64,000 nucleotides of DNA from Sinotaia quadrata. Taxonomy: Eukaryota; Mollusca; Gastropoda; Architaenioglossa; Viviparidae. Positions 43,401 through 52,477 of the stretch are shown here, in pieces (the stretch's first letter is position 1; every line of letters starts with the position of its first letter). The position numbers and the translations under genes were made by a program. The notes beneath the pieces were generated by a model, which saw only the letters and a list, made by a program, of their open reading frames with translations, made no database searches and was not told the DNA's origin. The stretch spans positions 42,400,759-42,464,758 of the forward strand of contig CM054181.1 of the NCBI GenBank assembly GCA_028829895.1, in the 5' to 3' direction.

Positions 43401-45211
43401 TTAGTACGGTGCCAAGGTTGTTGTGGTAGCTTGGTTGTGTAGGATATAACCTGAAAATACGATTATTGATTGTAATTCAAGCACAAAAAAGAATAATGCG
43501 AAGATGTAACCATGAGCAAGTAACAAATCACTGCATTGTTATATTGTGCAGTAGTGGATACATTTTCACTAATAGCATTATTTATCGTTGCTCTCTAAAC
43601 TAACCCACTGAATCACTCAAACAGAGACAAATTTTCCGTGACAACTTTTAATTCTATATGCTACTTTATAATCATCTGCCACAATGTTTTCGGGGTTAAG
43701 TATAAACCGTTTACTTATATGCTGCAACGTTCTCGGGGTTAAGTATAAACCGTTTACTTATATACTGCAATGTTCTCGGGGTTAAGTATAAACCGTTTAC
43801 TTATATACTGCAATGTTCTCGGGGCTAAGTATAAACCATCAACTCCTTCTGCTCCATGCTTTCTAAACTAAGCCTTTCACTCATGTATCTTAGCATTCAT
43901 AAACTTAAGTCATTTATTAATCTACTTCAGTGTTGTTTAAGCTAGGCCAGTCACTCATCTATCTAAATGGTGTGTAAATTAGGTCAGTCACTCATCTATC
44001 TCAATGATCTTTACGCTAGACCCTTCACTCAGCTCTCCCAGTCACCCATATATCTAAGTGTTCATTAAGCTAAGTCATTTGCCCATCCTCCTCAATGCTC
44101 TTTAAGCTAGACCCTTCACTCATCTCTATCAAGGCTCTTTAAGCTAGACCCTTCACTCATCTATATCAATGCTTTGTAAGCTAAGATATTTACTCATATA
44201 CTACAATGCTTTTTCAAGGTAATCCATTCGCTCATCTACCTCAAAACATTTTAAGCTATGTAAATGCACTCTATGCAAATTTTCATCAACACTTTCATCA
44301 AGACAAATGAAGACTGCGTCAATGTCAACATACGAGTAGAATAAACTGAAATGATATTAAAAAACAGCGCACGCTTTAGTGGCCGTGCTGTAAACATTTC
44401 CAATATCTAAACCACGGTCAGTGTCTGCCCTAAGACTGTCGTTAGGTGCAATACTTAATATTGCTGTCGTTAAGTGAAATATTTTAATATTGCCTGCTCT
44501 AAGACTGTCGATAAGTGAAATATTTTAATAGTGCCTGTTAGGAGGTCAAGTATAATTTGTCTTGACTCCATGACACGTCTAGTATCCTCCCTTGACAACA
44601 TCCCAAATGAATCTCAATACAGGAAAAGATTACTTACTCGATAGCCATTTTATAATGTTCAGTGGCCTGCTTGTAGTCGCCCATATCTTTCAAAAAGTTG
44701 GCGTAGTTGTAATGCATTTTAGCATTGTGAGGAAGTGTCTTAAGTCCAGATCTGTCGACAACAACAACCCGCCCACGAAATAACATCATCATTTTTAAAC
44801 AAACAAACTGAATGGTCTTTACGTAATCTTCCTTTTTCTTTCATAATAATTTCATAGATCTAAATTTCATAAACCAGGCAGTCTTTGATCGTCATTCTAT
44901 GATAAGTGCTTTCTGAACTCCTTATAATACCTTTACAATTATGAACACCATGCTACGTTATCGGAACCCATCGTACCCAGACAGATTTGAGCGTCATGTT
45001 AATTTTATCAGAATCCATTATACCCAGACAGATTTGAGCGTCATGTTAATTTGATCAGAATCCATTATACCCAGACAGATTTGAGAATCGTGGTAATTTT
45101 ATCAGAATCCACTATACCCAGACAGATTTGAGTATCATGTTAATTTTTTCCACTATACTCAAACAGATTTGAGCGTCATGTTAATTCTATCAGTACCCAC
45201 TTTACCCATAT

Positions 45212-45251
<40 letters not shown>

Positions 45252-47148
45252 GAGAGAGAGACAGAGAGAGACAGAGAGAGAGAGAGAGAGATTACTGGCT
45301 TGTCAAACTTTAAAAGCGTTGGGAGGATTTTTGCCTCATGTAGCGACCAAGGACCTACTCTGTTCGCTTTTCAACGTCTCTTTAGTCTACAGGGGGTTTA
45401 GCACACGTGACTTGCTTTATCGACCTGTCCTTCAGACTACACAACTTCCATTGTAAAAGTTTTCACTGAGCCAAATAAGCGAAGGATCTAGGAGTTTTCA
45501 CTGACCCAACATAACGAGGGAGCATTTAAGAGTCAAAGTTAAGTCTATTGAATAAATGAGCGAGGGAACATTTACAGTCAATGTTTGTCATTGAGCTAAG
45601 CGAACAAGCGTACTTTTAAGAGTTTTTCAGCTAGCCAATTGATCGAGCGTACTTTTAAGAGTTTTTCAGCTAGCCAATTGATCCAGCGTACTTTTAAGAG
45701 TTTTTCAGCTAGCCAATTGATCGAACATACTTTTAAGAGTTTTTCAGCTAGCCAATTGATCGAACATACTTTTAAGAGTTTTTCATGGAGCTAAGTGAGG
45801 AAGGATGCTTTAAAAAGTGTTCTTAGAGCTGTGTGAGAGAGGAGGGAACATTTTAGAGCCCATGTAAGTTTTGATCGAGCTAAATGAACGAGGGAATATT
45901 TTAGAGCCCATGTAAGTTTTTATCAAGCTAAATGAACGATGAGGAGGGAACATTTTTGAGTCAATGTAAGTTTTCATCTAGCTAAACGAGGGAATATTTT
46001 ACAGTCATTGTAGGTTTTCATTGTGCTGAGTGAGGAGGGAACATTTTAGAGTCCATGTAAATTTTTCATTATCAATAGAGCAAGAGACAAGCGAACTACT
46101 CTGTGCAACTGTTTTTCCAGTAAACTTGTATAACAATTTTTTCTCGGGGTCGGCTGTGCAATTTGACTATACTACTATAATATACTATAGTAAACTTTAG
46201 AGTATGCTTTAGCCCGAACCGTACCGCTATCAGTTATGAAATTAATTAATAAGTAATATTACTGAATTTTAAATCCTTGTAAAATATAAAGCTAACTGAA
46301 CTGACTTTATGTATGTATGTATGCCTGGCAGATTATTTACAAACTGAAGCATAAAACTAACAAGCCTTTTTTTTTTTTTTCAAAAGAAAATTATTGCTAT
46401 TATTTATTTGCGCTAATTCTGCAAAGAGCTATCGACGTGTACAATCGTGACCGGTAAGCTGAGCAGTTATGATCTAGGGTGTGGTCGAGGATCGATGGAG
46501 AGGGATGCAATGACCAAGGCTGGGCTCGAATCCATAACTGTAAGTGAGACTTATCTCACAGAAAACGAGCTCCCCATTGTAATACTATAGTATATTGCCC
46601 GTCTCTACCTGGACCGTTCAAATAAGGCTAGACAGGCTAGACGGTGTATGAGGTGAAGTGGGTTTATAGTATATGGCCCGTCTCCACCTGGGCCGTTCAA
46701 ATAAGGCTAGACGGTGTATGAGGTGAAGTGGGTTTATAGTATATGGACTGTTTTCACCTGGACCGTTCAAATAAGGCTAGACGGTGTACGAGGGGAAGTG
46801 GGTTTATACAGTGGGTGAAAATGTACATCTCTCATTTAACGCTCTGTTTCGTTTTAGTGGTCCAAAATACAGGGTTTAACTGTACTTTGAGTTTTGTCCT
46901 GATCTGTGTCCGATTTCGCTAACATTACGAAGAAGGGGGTGGGGTGGGGTGTTATAATACCCGCGTCAGTACGCACCTTAGTGAGTCACAGATGAGAGAA
47001 TTTCAATGGCTGAAAAAGCTTCGTGCTCTAATATTTTGCAGCCATTGAAATCCTCTGACCTGTGACTGAGTGCATATCTTGCGACGTAAAACCACCGCCA
47101 CCCCCACCCCCACCCCGCGCTCAATGGAGAGGAGCATCATAAAGAACA

Positions 47149-47208
<60 letters not shown>

Positions 47209-47211
47209 TGT

Positions 47212-47289
<78 letters not shown>

Positions 47290-49501
47290 TGATTTCTCCA
47301 ACTGGGGCAGTTTAAAGGAAAATCCGTCAGGACGTTTTTGACACCCATAGATGAGAGTGAAAAGCTGTTACAATTGCAAACAGGATGACAAATTGTTTTA
47401 TCAATATAATCACATTTGATGATTCACGAAGACCGAGTTAAAAGAACCACAGAAGATGTTATTTACTACATACACAAAATATTAAACCTACCAAGAGAAA
47501 TTTTAACTGAAAGAAGTGAAAAGAAGTTTTTGCAGACAATAATTTGCACCAAAATGACACTTTTAGTCAGCTTTGGGTGCCTACGCTGAGTCTATATTGT
47601 GAGCTTTGGATGTCTACACTGAGTCTATATTGTGAGCTTTGGGTGCCTACTCCGAGCTGTTCATAAGAAGTATCCTGTTGCGTGTCCGCCAGCCTTTTCA
47701 TTGCAAGAATTACAAGTTAAATTTGTCATACGGCCTGACACAGTGCAAAATAAACTTGTTACAGAACAAATAGTGACACTGACGGTAGACGACGGAGAGC
47801 AGAATTAAGGATGTATTTTGTTTTAAAATATTGTTAACTCTTTATTAAATTTTCTGTAATTGTTTCAGTCTGGCTTATCTGTTAATGTAGTGTAACTTCT
47901 TTTTTGTTTGTTGTCATAAACTGTTGTTATAGTTAATTATAACTTCTTGTTTTCTATCTGTCCACAAATCTATTTCTCAGTTATTACTGAGTGGAAGCCG
48001 TGAGTCAAATTGACCGGTGACTACCAGTCACATCAGTGTAACAGTTGCTGTTATATGTATATTTATAACCAGTAGTACATACTCTGCATTGGCACTTGCA
48101 GGTGTATTATATCTCTAGCTAGTACATATTTGGTATAGAGCATTATTACAAAGTCACCCCAGAGTAACTCGTGACACTTATCCGAAAGAGTTTTTGCAGA
48201 CAATAAGTTGCACCAAAACGACACTTTTAGTTCGAATATCATAAGCTTTTAAGTAAACAGCAATCATTTTTAATTTAGTCACATGTAACCTTTGACCCGA
48301 GTTTCATTCACCCGCTGGAAAGGAATTGGGTCAGCCTGACGTTTGTCACATCTGTTAGTATCTTTCGATAGGATGTCCGATAAACTCTCCTCCCTTCCTT
48401 TCTTCCCACTCCCCCGCCATATGCAATTAATAGCTAAATTAAATCTTGGTCATTTAAGTATATTATACCGTTAATGTATTAATACAATAATGACATCTTT
48501 CCAACAGTAATTATCTAACATTTATTAGGTATAAATGGAAAAAAACACCTACAAATGTCGACTTTTCAGAAAAATAACTTTAATCAGGACAAAAGGGTAA
48601 AAAAAATGAGCAAACCTATTAAATATTACTGTATACGAAGAATATATCTAAATACATGGCGCCTCCGTAAAATATATCTCCACCGGCTGTTATAGGGTTC
48701 GTTTCGGGTAAAGGAAGAATAAGTAAGCAAAGTACCTTATGTTTCCACAGATTGTAAAAGGGCTCGTTTAGGTACAAAATAAACAGCATCTCCATCACTA
48801 TCAGGTGCAAGTGGTGCAAGAAGAACTTATAACATACCCTAGAATAGAATAAGCTTCACACGAGGTCATAAATGAGTGAAACAGAACGATGATAAAAGTA
48901 TGCCATTAATGTCGTCATCTAATCTACATTTTTATTTTAAAAGTCTATATGCTGTAAGTAACCGTTTTTCTTTCTGAGTTGTTGTTAATTTGTTAATCTT
49001 ACTGGTTATACCTCCAGGAGTAAGGTATTAAAGGCGAGGGCGGTGTGTGTGTGGGGGGGGGGGAGAAGTATAAGCACACTCCTTTCGTTGTTCCTACAGA
49101 CAAATAACTAAAAGCAAGAAGAGGCATTTTAATTATGTTTTACTGCATTTTTTTCTTCACTTTTTTATTTTTTTTGTAACAAAATCAGACTGACCTGAAT
49201 AACGACTCTCGTGTCAGCCAGTCGTAATTTCTCGACCACGTTCTAACGACGAACAAAGCCAAGACGAACGTGCACGTTGTAATCAAGAGCGTTTTCAAAA
49301 TCAATTTCTTTCTCTGACCGACCAGGAACCAGCACTCATTTATACCGTAGGCCACCAACAAACAAAAGCCTAGACTGGATTGAAAGGAAAACTTTGAAGT
49401 CAGACTATGATGACAAAAGATAGGACGTAATAATGAAATTCTACACTGCATGAACACAACTATGCGACTGACAAATCCGTACACAGTGTCATGAGAAAAC
49501 A

Positions 49502-49562
<61 letters not shown>

Positions 49563-51581
49563 CTAAACGATGTTCACTCTGACTGGGTGAAAAACGATGA
49601 AAATCCGGGTCGAGATGAAGTCTGTGTGTATCATTGTTGTTTGTTTATTCGTGCGCACATTTGAGTAGGTAGATGAATGTTTCTTTGATTATGTGCATGT
49701 GTTATGTGTGTATTGTGTAAAGTATGAGTGATTGTAGGTATACATGTACTAGTTTGTGATGTACGTGTCTTTTGTGTATGTAACAGTGAGTTACAAAAAT
49801 TTGAGATACAAAACTTGCTCCAATACCTAGGGACGTACAGAACACGCTCTGCCAACACAAAGCCCACCCGGAAGAAAAGATTTGTGGAAGGTAAAAATGG
49901 TAGTGCTGTCAGTACCAAGGACGCCACTAAAACGGACATTCCTGAGTTGTCTTTCCCTTTGTGCCTGACGGGCTTGACATTATTGTTTCTATCGTCGTTG
50001 TTTTCTTGGACAGTCTCCTAAAAAATAAAAAACGTCCATCTTCAAAATTAGCACTAGCTTGTGCCACTTACGTAATGTAAAACATTTTTAAAAGTCACCG
50101 TTAACTATATTTAGAATAAGAGTTGTACAGATCACATGAGAATGACTCTTTTGTGATGATAATATAGAAAACAATTTTTAATTGGCTAAATACTAGAAAG
50201 TATAAAAAGCCTCTAAACCGTAGCAGAAGGTGAAATGACCTTGATATTACCCATTTAGTTATTTTATTTTTGTATTTTATTGCTTTTATTGTGTTTTTCT
50301 CTCCTCACATTATATACTCAGAAATTTCGTTTCAATAATGTAGTGCCAGTCCATTCCTTCATCGCTGGGCTGAGATACTAGAACGAGTGTGGCAAATATA
50401 ATAATCATCCCACAAAAGAAATGACATTTTTCTATCATCCCACAAAAGTAATGACATTTTTCTATCATCCCGCAAAAGTAAAGACATTTTTCTATCGCTA
50501 GCCAAAAAGTCCGCACCAGAATTGATAAAAATGGCTCCTTACACATACGCTTGTTTGTTCATAACAAACACAAATAACTCACTAGATACTACTATTTATA
50601 TTTTAAATAAAAAATAAATATACCAGTGTCAAGATTTCCTGCAGACATCGCCATGACGCCAAGCCCAAGAAAACGTAGACTGCGAGCGTTGCCAGGTTTC
50701 TGACGTCACCAAAGTCAGTGACGAGAGGGATGCTGCCGACCTGCCAATCGTAGCTCAGCACGCGCGGGCATAACAACAGCCACACGTTACATGCAATCAG
50801 ATAATTGAAAGTCAGAACCCTGCAAACAAACAGCAAAGCCATTTTTGTTGTTATTTTGTGTTTGCTCTGCTTCACGGATTTTGTACACCACACTTTTGTT
50901 CGAGACAAGAGTCTGCATGTAAACATACATTACTGATTTTCTTCTTTAAAATTAAATTTATATCTGTGTGCTTTCAAGTAAAAATAATGAAACAGCAAAC
51001 TAAAACAACAACGAGAAGAAAAACACATAGAATTGCATCTGGTCTATCTATGAAACCAGTTAAAGTAGCAGACGTCAAGAATAAATGTAGCTAGCATTTT
51101 CCATTTTCCATCATTCCATCATACTAGGGAAAGATAATTACGATGTCTCGCCGTAAAGTCTCTTTGCACGAGATTTGAACACTGTGGTAGCAAATGGGTG
51201 CTTCCATTAAACAAAATCGCATTTATTTTTTTTAAAGAAAAGTACGGCAGCGATGATACGCAGAAACCAATGGTACCAAAACGTTTACAAGCGAAAACAG
51301 TGTGCGCTGTTGTTAAGAAATTTAATTTCTGTCCAGGCTTGTACTGCCAGGCTAGAAATGGAATGAAAGAGAGCAGCATGTGGACCGTTCTAAGAACCAA
51401 CGAATTCAGTCTTGACACGTCAGATTTTAAGTTAAAAACTAATCAAAACCATTCACCTTTCTCGTTTGATTTCTTACCGGGTCATCATGTCATTTGAAAA
51501 CGAGGCTGGATTATCCTCATTCAGAAAGAATGGCATCTGGCCACCCATTATCCATAAACGGAAGATAAGTGAAAGGATGAT
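28222..51581 (-). CDS. TMTC1: TMTC1-like transmembrane and TPR protein, 3' thirteen exons (5' partial)
   Basis: TMTC proteins are multipass ER membrane enzymes with luminal TPR repeats that O-mannosylate cadherins (family GT105). Thirteen exons from 51581 down to 28222 join in phase with GT-AG junctions: 647 codons plus TGA. The order is: the DUF1736 segment (RLWIMGG, then DNPASFSND), RVLTFNYL and [15 protein letters not shown] text, [21 protein letters not shown] and [18 protein letters not shown], then about ten TPR units, ending [10 protein letters not shown] and a 20-residue tail. The wording [18 protein letters not shown] and KLDRL is closer to human TMTC1 than to TMTC2, 3 or 4. Upstream exons with the acidic catalytic loop and HPIHTEAV-type motif were not found and probably lie beyond position 64000. 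One intron carries a 7.2-kb retrotransposon in the same orientation. Confidence 0.93.
28800..29170. repeat. Degenerate intronic repeat
   Basis: Loose copies of 'gagatgacaacaaacttatga', apparently the eroded precursor of the two ordered arrays to its right. Confidence 0.65.
29175..29470. repeat. Intronic minisatellite, about 46-bp unit
   Basis: About six near-identical units 'aacaacaaacttatgagata' plus 'acaatatgagaagatgaaaa'. Confidence 0.93.
29600..29865. repeat. Intronic minisatellite, 42-bp unit, abutting a splice donor
   Basis: Units 'gatgacatgaaaacagactt' plus 'atgatgagattataacaaac'. On the gene strand each unit contains ATAAGTCTGTTTTCATG, nearly the sequence that starts at the donor of the 29869-29946 exon (GTAAGTCTGTTTCATG). 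Confidence 0.9.
29869..29946 (-). CDS. TMTC1: TMTC1 78-nt exon
   Basis: Acceptor 'gccttgtacag', donor GTAAGT, 26 codons in phase 0-0: [12 protein letters not shown], then [11 protein letters not shown]. It supplies the TPR helix pair missing between the neighbouring exons (FPEALQ and GDYSKA) and fits the human repeat here. Easy to miss because it is short and flanked by repeats. Confidence 0.93.
29947..30558. other. Intronic stretch of TMTC1
   Basis: Unique AT-rich intron with a TG-rich patch near 30430-30485; nothing else recognised. Confidence 0.5.
30559..30681 (-). CDS. TMTC1: TMTC1 TPR exon (AISAF...)
   Basis: 41 codons, phase 0-0, acceptor 'attgccacag', donor GTAATT. Encodes [16 protein letters not shown] and [21 protein letters not shown], a textbook TPR. 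Confidence 0.96.
30682..31320. repeat. Degenerate intronic repeat
   Basis: Loose copies of 'gcaatgacaagatgtctgtgat', varying in length. The first copies overlap the acceptor region of the neighbouring exon ('gcctgtggcaatgaaaagat'). Confidence 0.75.
31321..32018. other. Intronic stretch with polypurine patch
   Basis: Unique intron sequence. 31770-31870 is GA-rich on the plus strand (about 100 bases of mostly purines), giving a low-complexity minus-strand frame that I do not call as a gene. Confidence 0.5.
32019..32156 (-). CDS. TMTC1: TMTC1 TPR exon (VRALM...)
   Basis: 46 codons, phase 0-0, acceptor 'caatttgttag', donor GTAACT. Encodes [17 protein letters not shown] and [18 protein letters not shown], a TPR-like pair aligned with the human segment around LRLALAQVLAVMGQ. 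Confidence 0.95.
32400..32605. repeat. 100-bp direct duplication
   Basis: Two copies starting near 32403 and 32503, with only a few differences, containing 'caacaggcaacctcctagtt'. Confidence 0.92.
32606..33601. other. Intronic stretch of TMTC1
   Basis: AT-rich unique intron sequence; nothing recognised. Confidence 0.5.
33602..33743 (-). CDS. TMTC1: TMTC1 TPR exon (RAVTV...)
   Basis: 142 bases, acceptor 'tgggttgcag', donor GTAAGC. Completes a split Arg codon and encodes [20 protein letters not shown] and [16 protein letters not shown]. Confidence 0.95.
33880..34010. repeat. 57-bp duplication
   Basis: Two copies of 'gacgtaaattgacg' through 'agatgttgtaagcaaagtga', the second one base shorter. 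Confidence 0.9.
34155..34290 (-). CDS. TMTC1: TMTC1 TPR exon (GQYQEAF...)
   Basis: 136 bases, acceptor 'aaatgtgcag', donor GTCAGT. Encodes [18 protein letters not shown], then [20 protein letters not shown], with the usual TPR small and aromatic residues in register. Confidence 0.96.
34300..34805. repeat. Intronic minisatellite, 43-bp unit
   Basis: About eight copies of 'aagacgttagtaaaagacgg' plus 'caggcaaacagaatacattt'; the left end is degenerate. Confidence 0.93.
35167..35375 (-). CDS. TMTC1: TMTC1 TPR exon (NQNNF...)
   Basis: 209 bases, acceptor 'ggtcatgtcag', donor GTTAGT. Completes a Leu codon split by the retrotransposon-bearing intron, then encodes [19 protein letters not shown] and [18 protein letters not shown], two TPRs. 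Confidence 0.96.
35376..36053. other. Intron remnant between TPR exon and retrotransposon
   Basis: About 680 bases of ordinary AT-rich intron; with the seven bases at the other side it is essentially all that remains of the pre-insertion intron. Includes a TG-rich patch near 35640-35705. Confidence 0.6.
36059..37102 (-). repeat. 3' LTR
   Basis: 1,044 bp, TG...CA ends on the minus strand; identical in length and, as far as read, in sequence to 42256-43299. Contains AATAAA-type motifs near its end on the element's sense strand. Confidence 0.95.
37103..37116 (-). other. Polypurine tract
   Basis: On the minus strand the bases just before the 3' LTR read CAAAAGCAAGGGGG, the expected plus-strand primer. 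Confidence 0.85.
37325..41635 (-). CDS. Retrotransposon Gag-Pol polyprotein, order Gag-PR-IN-RT-RH
   Basis: 1,436 residues in one frame. Residues 30-98: Glu/Lys/Ala-rich coiled coil. 130-295: capsid, with a SCAN-like helical segment at about 208-290. 350-363: CCHC zinc knuckle (CX2CX4HX4C). 399-403: LLDTG protease active site. 588-628: integrase HHCC zinc finger (H588, H595, C625, C628). 658, 718, 754: integrase D,D(35)E triad. 892-897: KWKGPF, a GPY/F-type module. 1020-1230: reverse transcriptase with LSRGFWQI and FMDD at 1171-1174. 1315-1435: RNase H with D1322, E in STSEKE, D1388 and D1431. Ty3/gypsy elements normally place integrase last; here it precedes RT with an approximately 95-residue linker (925-1020). 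No frameshift or stop between Gag and Pol, so Gag excess must be achieved another way. Confidence 0.96.
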   Translation of the reverse strand: MDRKQVIEDLKEAGIMIGYQGDELTSYIKTELEKAEKAEKERQEIEREERLAAREAKKLEAERLADIETKRIAADTEAKRIAADAEIKRLEWEVKKLEVTNPNRDRRSSGDSRSSDGNNHSRIENIIPKINMVPFDENKDQIDAYLKTFEKLARATNIPAEHWAINLSGLLQGSAKNEFNKLSDSESDNYDTVKAALLKRYKLTADTYRRKFKQATKASSETHAQYIRRVADLFQRWIDLAETPQTYAGLRDEMIKDHILGSYKSDLLIHLAIREKSTLEEIGNAADRFDDAHSQFSNAHANNKSRPNEPQTRKDKKNDGKAHSERDDKTSKPDTKNKSDKQKDKKNLACYTCGDSGHFSRTCPEKKTAKVYAVESHTPKTEKSNRTPVQANGHDTIALLDTGCELDAIVNASLVNRTDYTGETISVTFANGEQDILPVAEVSIVSDFVEGTVKAAVMENSPHDVILGCKYVLPCKKQTSIEPPLVNAVTRAASSKDKSVTAPMSAAPAVDKATVSEIKILQAEDETLDKLRRQAVPVSDVNTDDSNKKACIILKKGLLYRYSKVGDEFRKQLVVPQTKRNDVLRLGHESLFGAHMGVQKTTSRITSEFYWPDITADIRRFVLSCDTCQRTQSKNSIRPAPLGEPELISEPYKRVALDLIGPIIPTSTRGNRYVLTTIDYATRFADAVPLKNIDTETVAEALFGLWSRVGIPTEILTDQGSQFIGNVMKEVNRLLSIKHLTCTPYHPQANGLIEKYNGTLKTALKKLATDKPKDWDRYIPALLFAYREVPQSSTGFSPFELLYGRTVRGPMMILKALWTDEKTDDEVKTTYTYVTDLRNRLETIGKIARENLTIAQSRQAEYYNKHTKPREFEVNDKVLLLLPEAHNKLQMKWKGPFVVTAKLGGLNYKVQTGKREKIFHVNLLKKYISREDQTTQADFVVATIVTEDEGETDCVTGTLPNCPLQTDETVKDVRVNEALTERQKKEVNELLNEFSSTLTDKPGLTDLIEFSLKLTDNKPIRLKPYPLPHAKIDDVRREIKTMLDLGVIEKTDSAYGSPIVLIKKRDNSFRFCVDYRKLNQVTEFCAEPLPDPDLIFTKLANAHYYTKIDLSRGFWQIKVKDTDRHILAFTTPVGNYTWKVMPFGVSNAPSIFSKMMRSLLEPLYGRGVENFMDDLILGTQTWEEHLTLLRDVLARLKQANLTARPTKCEIAQFSLDFLGHKLSHGTMSPSEAKIAQLKDTSQPLTKTQVRSFLGLANYYRKFVPDFSAIACPLTDLTRKNMPTKVVWTDACQNAFDTLKSRLTSDLVVKLPDLTKPFLLRTDASNTGLGAVLLQEHNDTKHPVAYASRKLTTTEQKYSTSEKECLAIVWAIKKFENYLYGKTFVIECDHQPLAFLGQAQFTNSRLMRWSLFLTQYDANIHYIKGSLNVGADYMSRA
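41636..42234 (-). other. Retrotransposon 5' leader
   Basis: About 600 bases between PBS and the Gag-Pol ATG. AT-rich, without long open frames; would hold packaging and dimerisation signals. Confidence 0.6.
42235..42251 (-). other. Candidate primer binding site
   Basis: Four bases after the 5' LTR the sense strand reads TGGGTCGTCGCGGGATT, starting with the TGG expected opposite a tRNA CCA end. I could not match it from memory to a particular animal tRNA 3' end. Confidence 0.6.
42256..43299 (-). repeat. 5' LTR
   Basis: 1,044 bp. Contains a TATA-like CTATATATG on the minus strand at about 43075-43083, a plausible U3 promoter. Starts only seven bases after a TMTC1 exon. Confidence 0.95.
43307..43450 (-). 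CDS. TMTC1: TMTC1 TPR exon next to the retrotransposon
   Basis: 144 bases, acceptor 'gtattttcag', donor GTAAGTA of which positions +3 to +7 are the element's target duplication. Encodes [19 protein letters not shown] and [20 protein letters not shown]. Ends with two bases of a Leu codon completed at 35375. Confidence 0.96.
43670..44330. repeat. Intronic minisatellite, 43-bp unit, then degenerate repeat
   Basis: Four near-perfect copies of 'gttctcggggttaagtataa' plus 'accgtttacttatatactgc' at 43680-43840; to the right, loose repeats of 'ctttaagctagacccttcac' and 'tcatctat' to about 44250. Confidence 0.85.
44331..44637. other. Intronic stretch
   Basis: Short degenerate duplication of 'ctctaagactgtcgttaggtg' phrases near 44430-44540, otherwise unique. 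Confidence 0.5.
44638..44751 (-). CDS. TMTC1: TMTC1 first TPR exon
   Basis: 114 bases, acceptor 'tgtcgacag', donor GTAAGT. Completes the Arg of SLFR and encodes [19 protein letters not shown] and [18 protein letters not shown], nearly identical to the human SGVQTLPHNAKVHYNYANF segment. Confidence 0.97.
44960..45200. repeat. Intronic repeat, about 47-bp unit
   Basis: Four to five copies with 'atacccagacagatttgagc' and 'gtcatgttaatttt'. Confidence 0.85.
45205..45292. repeat. (GA)n-rich tract
   Basis: Long GA run with periodic C insertions (gacagacag, gagagacaga). Confidence 0.9.
45540..46060. repeat. Intronic minisatellite, 39-bp core with degenerate flank
   Basis: At 45610-45785, copies of 'acttttaagagtttttcagc' plus 'tagccaattgatcga' are nearly identical; beyond that are loose units with 'gagggaacattttagagtc'. 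Confidence 0.85.
46061..46590. other. Intronic stretch
   Basis: Unique AT-rich intron; a T run at 46368-46380. 'gggctcgaatcc' near 46526 resembles a tRNA T-loop but no tRNA cloverleaf surrounds it. Confidence 0.45.
46590..46810. repeat. Tandem repeat, about 70-bp unit, three copies
   Basis: Copies of 'accgttcaaataaggctaga' plus 'cggtgtatgaggtgaagtgg'. Confidence 0.88.
47150..47288. repeat. (GT)n microsatellite, about 138 bp
   Basis: Very long GT run broken only by two AT steps. Strong Z-DNA former; length is likely to be polymorphic and error-prone in assembly. Overlapping open frames are artefacts. Confidence 0.95.
47289..49194. other. Intronic stretch of TMTC1
   Basis: Unique intron sequence with a 33-bp triplicate 'gctttgggtgcctac...gagtctatattgtga' at 47567-47655 and a G run near 49050. 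The phrase 'agtttttgcagacaataa' with 'ttgcaccaaaa' occurs twice (47527 and 48190). No exon recognised. Confidence 0.5.
49195..49374 (-). CDS. TMTC1: TMTC1 exon with last transmembrane segments
   Basis: 180 bases, acceptor 'tttcaatccag', donor GTCAGT. Encodes [17 protein letters not shown], a basic turn, a hydrophobic segment [16 protein letters not shown], then [12 protein letters not shown] at the membrane-to-TPR junction. Confidence 0.97.
49500..49559. repeat. (CA)n microsatellite
   Basis: About thirty CA dinucleotides in the intron. Confidence 0.95.
49827..50017 (-). CDS. TMTC1: TMTC1 exon with FLPSTNLFF motif
   Basis: 191 bases, acceptor 'ttattttttag', donor GTATTG. Begins with a polar Asn/Asp-rich loop ([13 protein letters not shown]), then a hydrophobic segment and [20 protein letters not shown], the most conserved TMTC signature. 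Confidence 0.97.
50395..50500. repeat. 30-bp repeat, three copies
   Basis: Copies of 'tatcatcccacaaaagtaat' plus 'gacatttttc'. Confidence 0.9.
50624..50819 (-). CDS. TMTC1: TMTC1 exon (RVLTFNYL...)
   Basis: 196 bases, acceptor 'tgtttgcag', donor GTATAT. Encodes [38 protein letters not shown] and a membrane segment [15 protein letters not shown]. Strong match to human TMTC1. Confidence 0.97.
51478..51581 (-). CDS. TMTC1: TMTC1 exon with DUF1736 start (most 5' exon found)
   Basis: 104 bases, acceptor 'tttcctatttag', donor GTAAGA. Encodes [19 protein letters not shown] and [15 protein letters not shown], the start of the DUF1736 region shared by TMTCs. The preceding exon should end in phase 0. 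Confidence 0.95.
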
Positions 51582-52445
51582 CTAAATAGGAAATAAAATA
51601 AACAGTCGATAAGAATAAAATAAAATGTGGGTGAAAAGAATTTAATTAAAAGAATAAAGATTTTATTGCATTATTACACATAAACAAATGGTTAGCACTT
51701 ATTTAATCTGATGTTCTCATTCGTGATTACGGTGGAATAATAATAATAATAATAATAATGATGATGATGATGACGACGACGATGATGACACATACAACAA
51801 TAATAATAAGCAGTAGTAGCTGTAATAACATAGGCATAGTTAGCAATAATGGTTACAGACAGCAACTTATTCTCTTGTTTTGTGTGTCATTAGCGATGAC
51901 AACAATTTCATTAATATCTGGCGTAAAGTTAAATCTGTCTCTCTAAAAGACTAGTCACTTCTGAATCACCATGTTAACATTTGGTGCTGATTTAAACAGT
52001 TTTCTCACAAAGTTAATCGTTTCTAACTTGAAGTTAATTAAATGTCCAGTATTCATTTCACAAGTTTATCTTGAAAAGGACAGTTGACATTGTCTATTTC
52101 GATTTCATTTAGACCTGTCATTAATTTCGTTTAATTAATCGTTTAGTTGACTGTAATCCCCGATTTATTATATGTTAACAAACACTTTACGAAATTAAAG
52201 TGGTAATCATCTGTACATTTCATTTAATATTATAACTCGTACATTAAAGTCTTTCATCGATAACAAAATTTTCGAGAGTGTGTCCATTACGCCGATATAC
52301 TTAGTCAACCGTTCTAGGACAGTGACATCTATTAACGTCATGAACATTAGTCTTCCTGTTGGTGTGAATAAGGGACGCAACTGAATATACCGAATTGCTG
52401 GGCAAACAATTTAGAAAGTTTCGATAATGACAATGTGGCATTGGG

Positions 52446-52477
<32 letters not shown>

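Noticed and set aside
46515..46540. tRNA-like T-loop 'ggctcgaatcc'
   Set aside because: No acceptor, D or anticodon stems can be drawn around it.
47070..47348. CVCVCV and THTHTH frames
   Set aside because: Translations of the (GT)n microsatellite.
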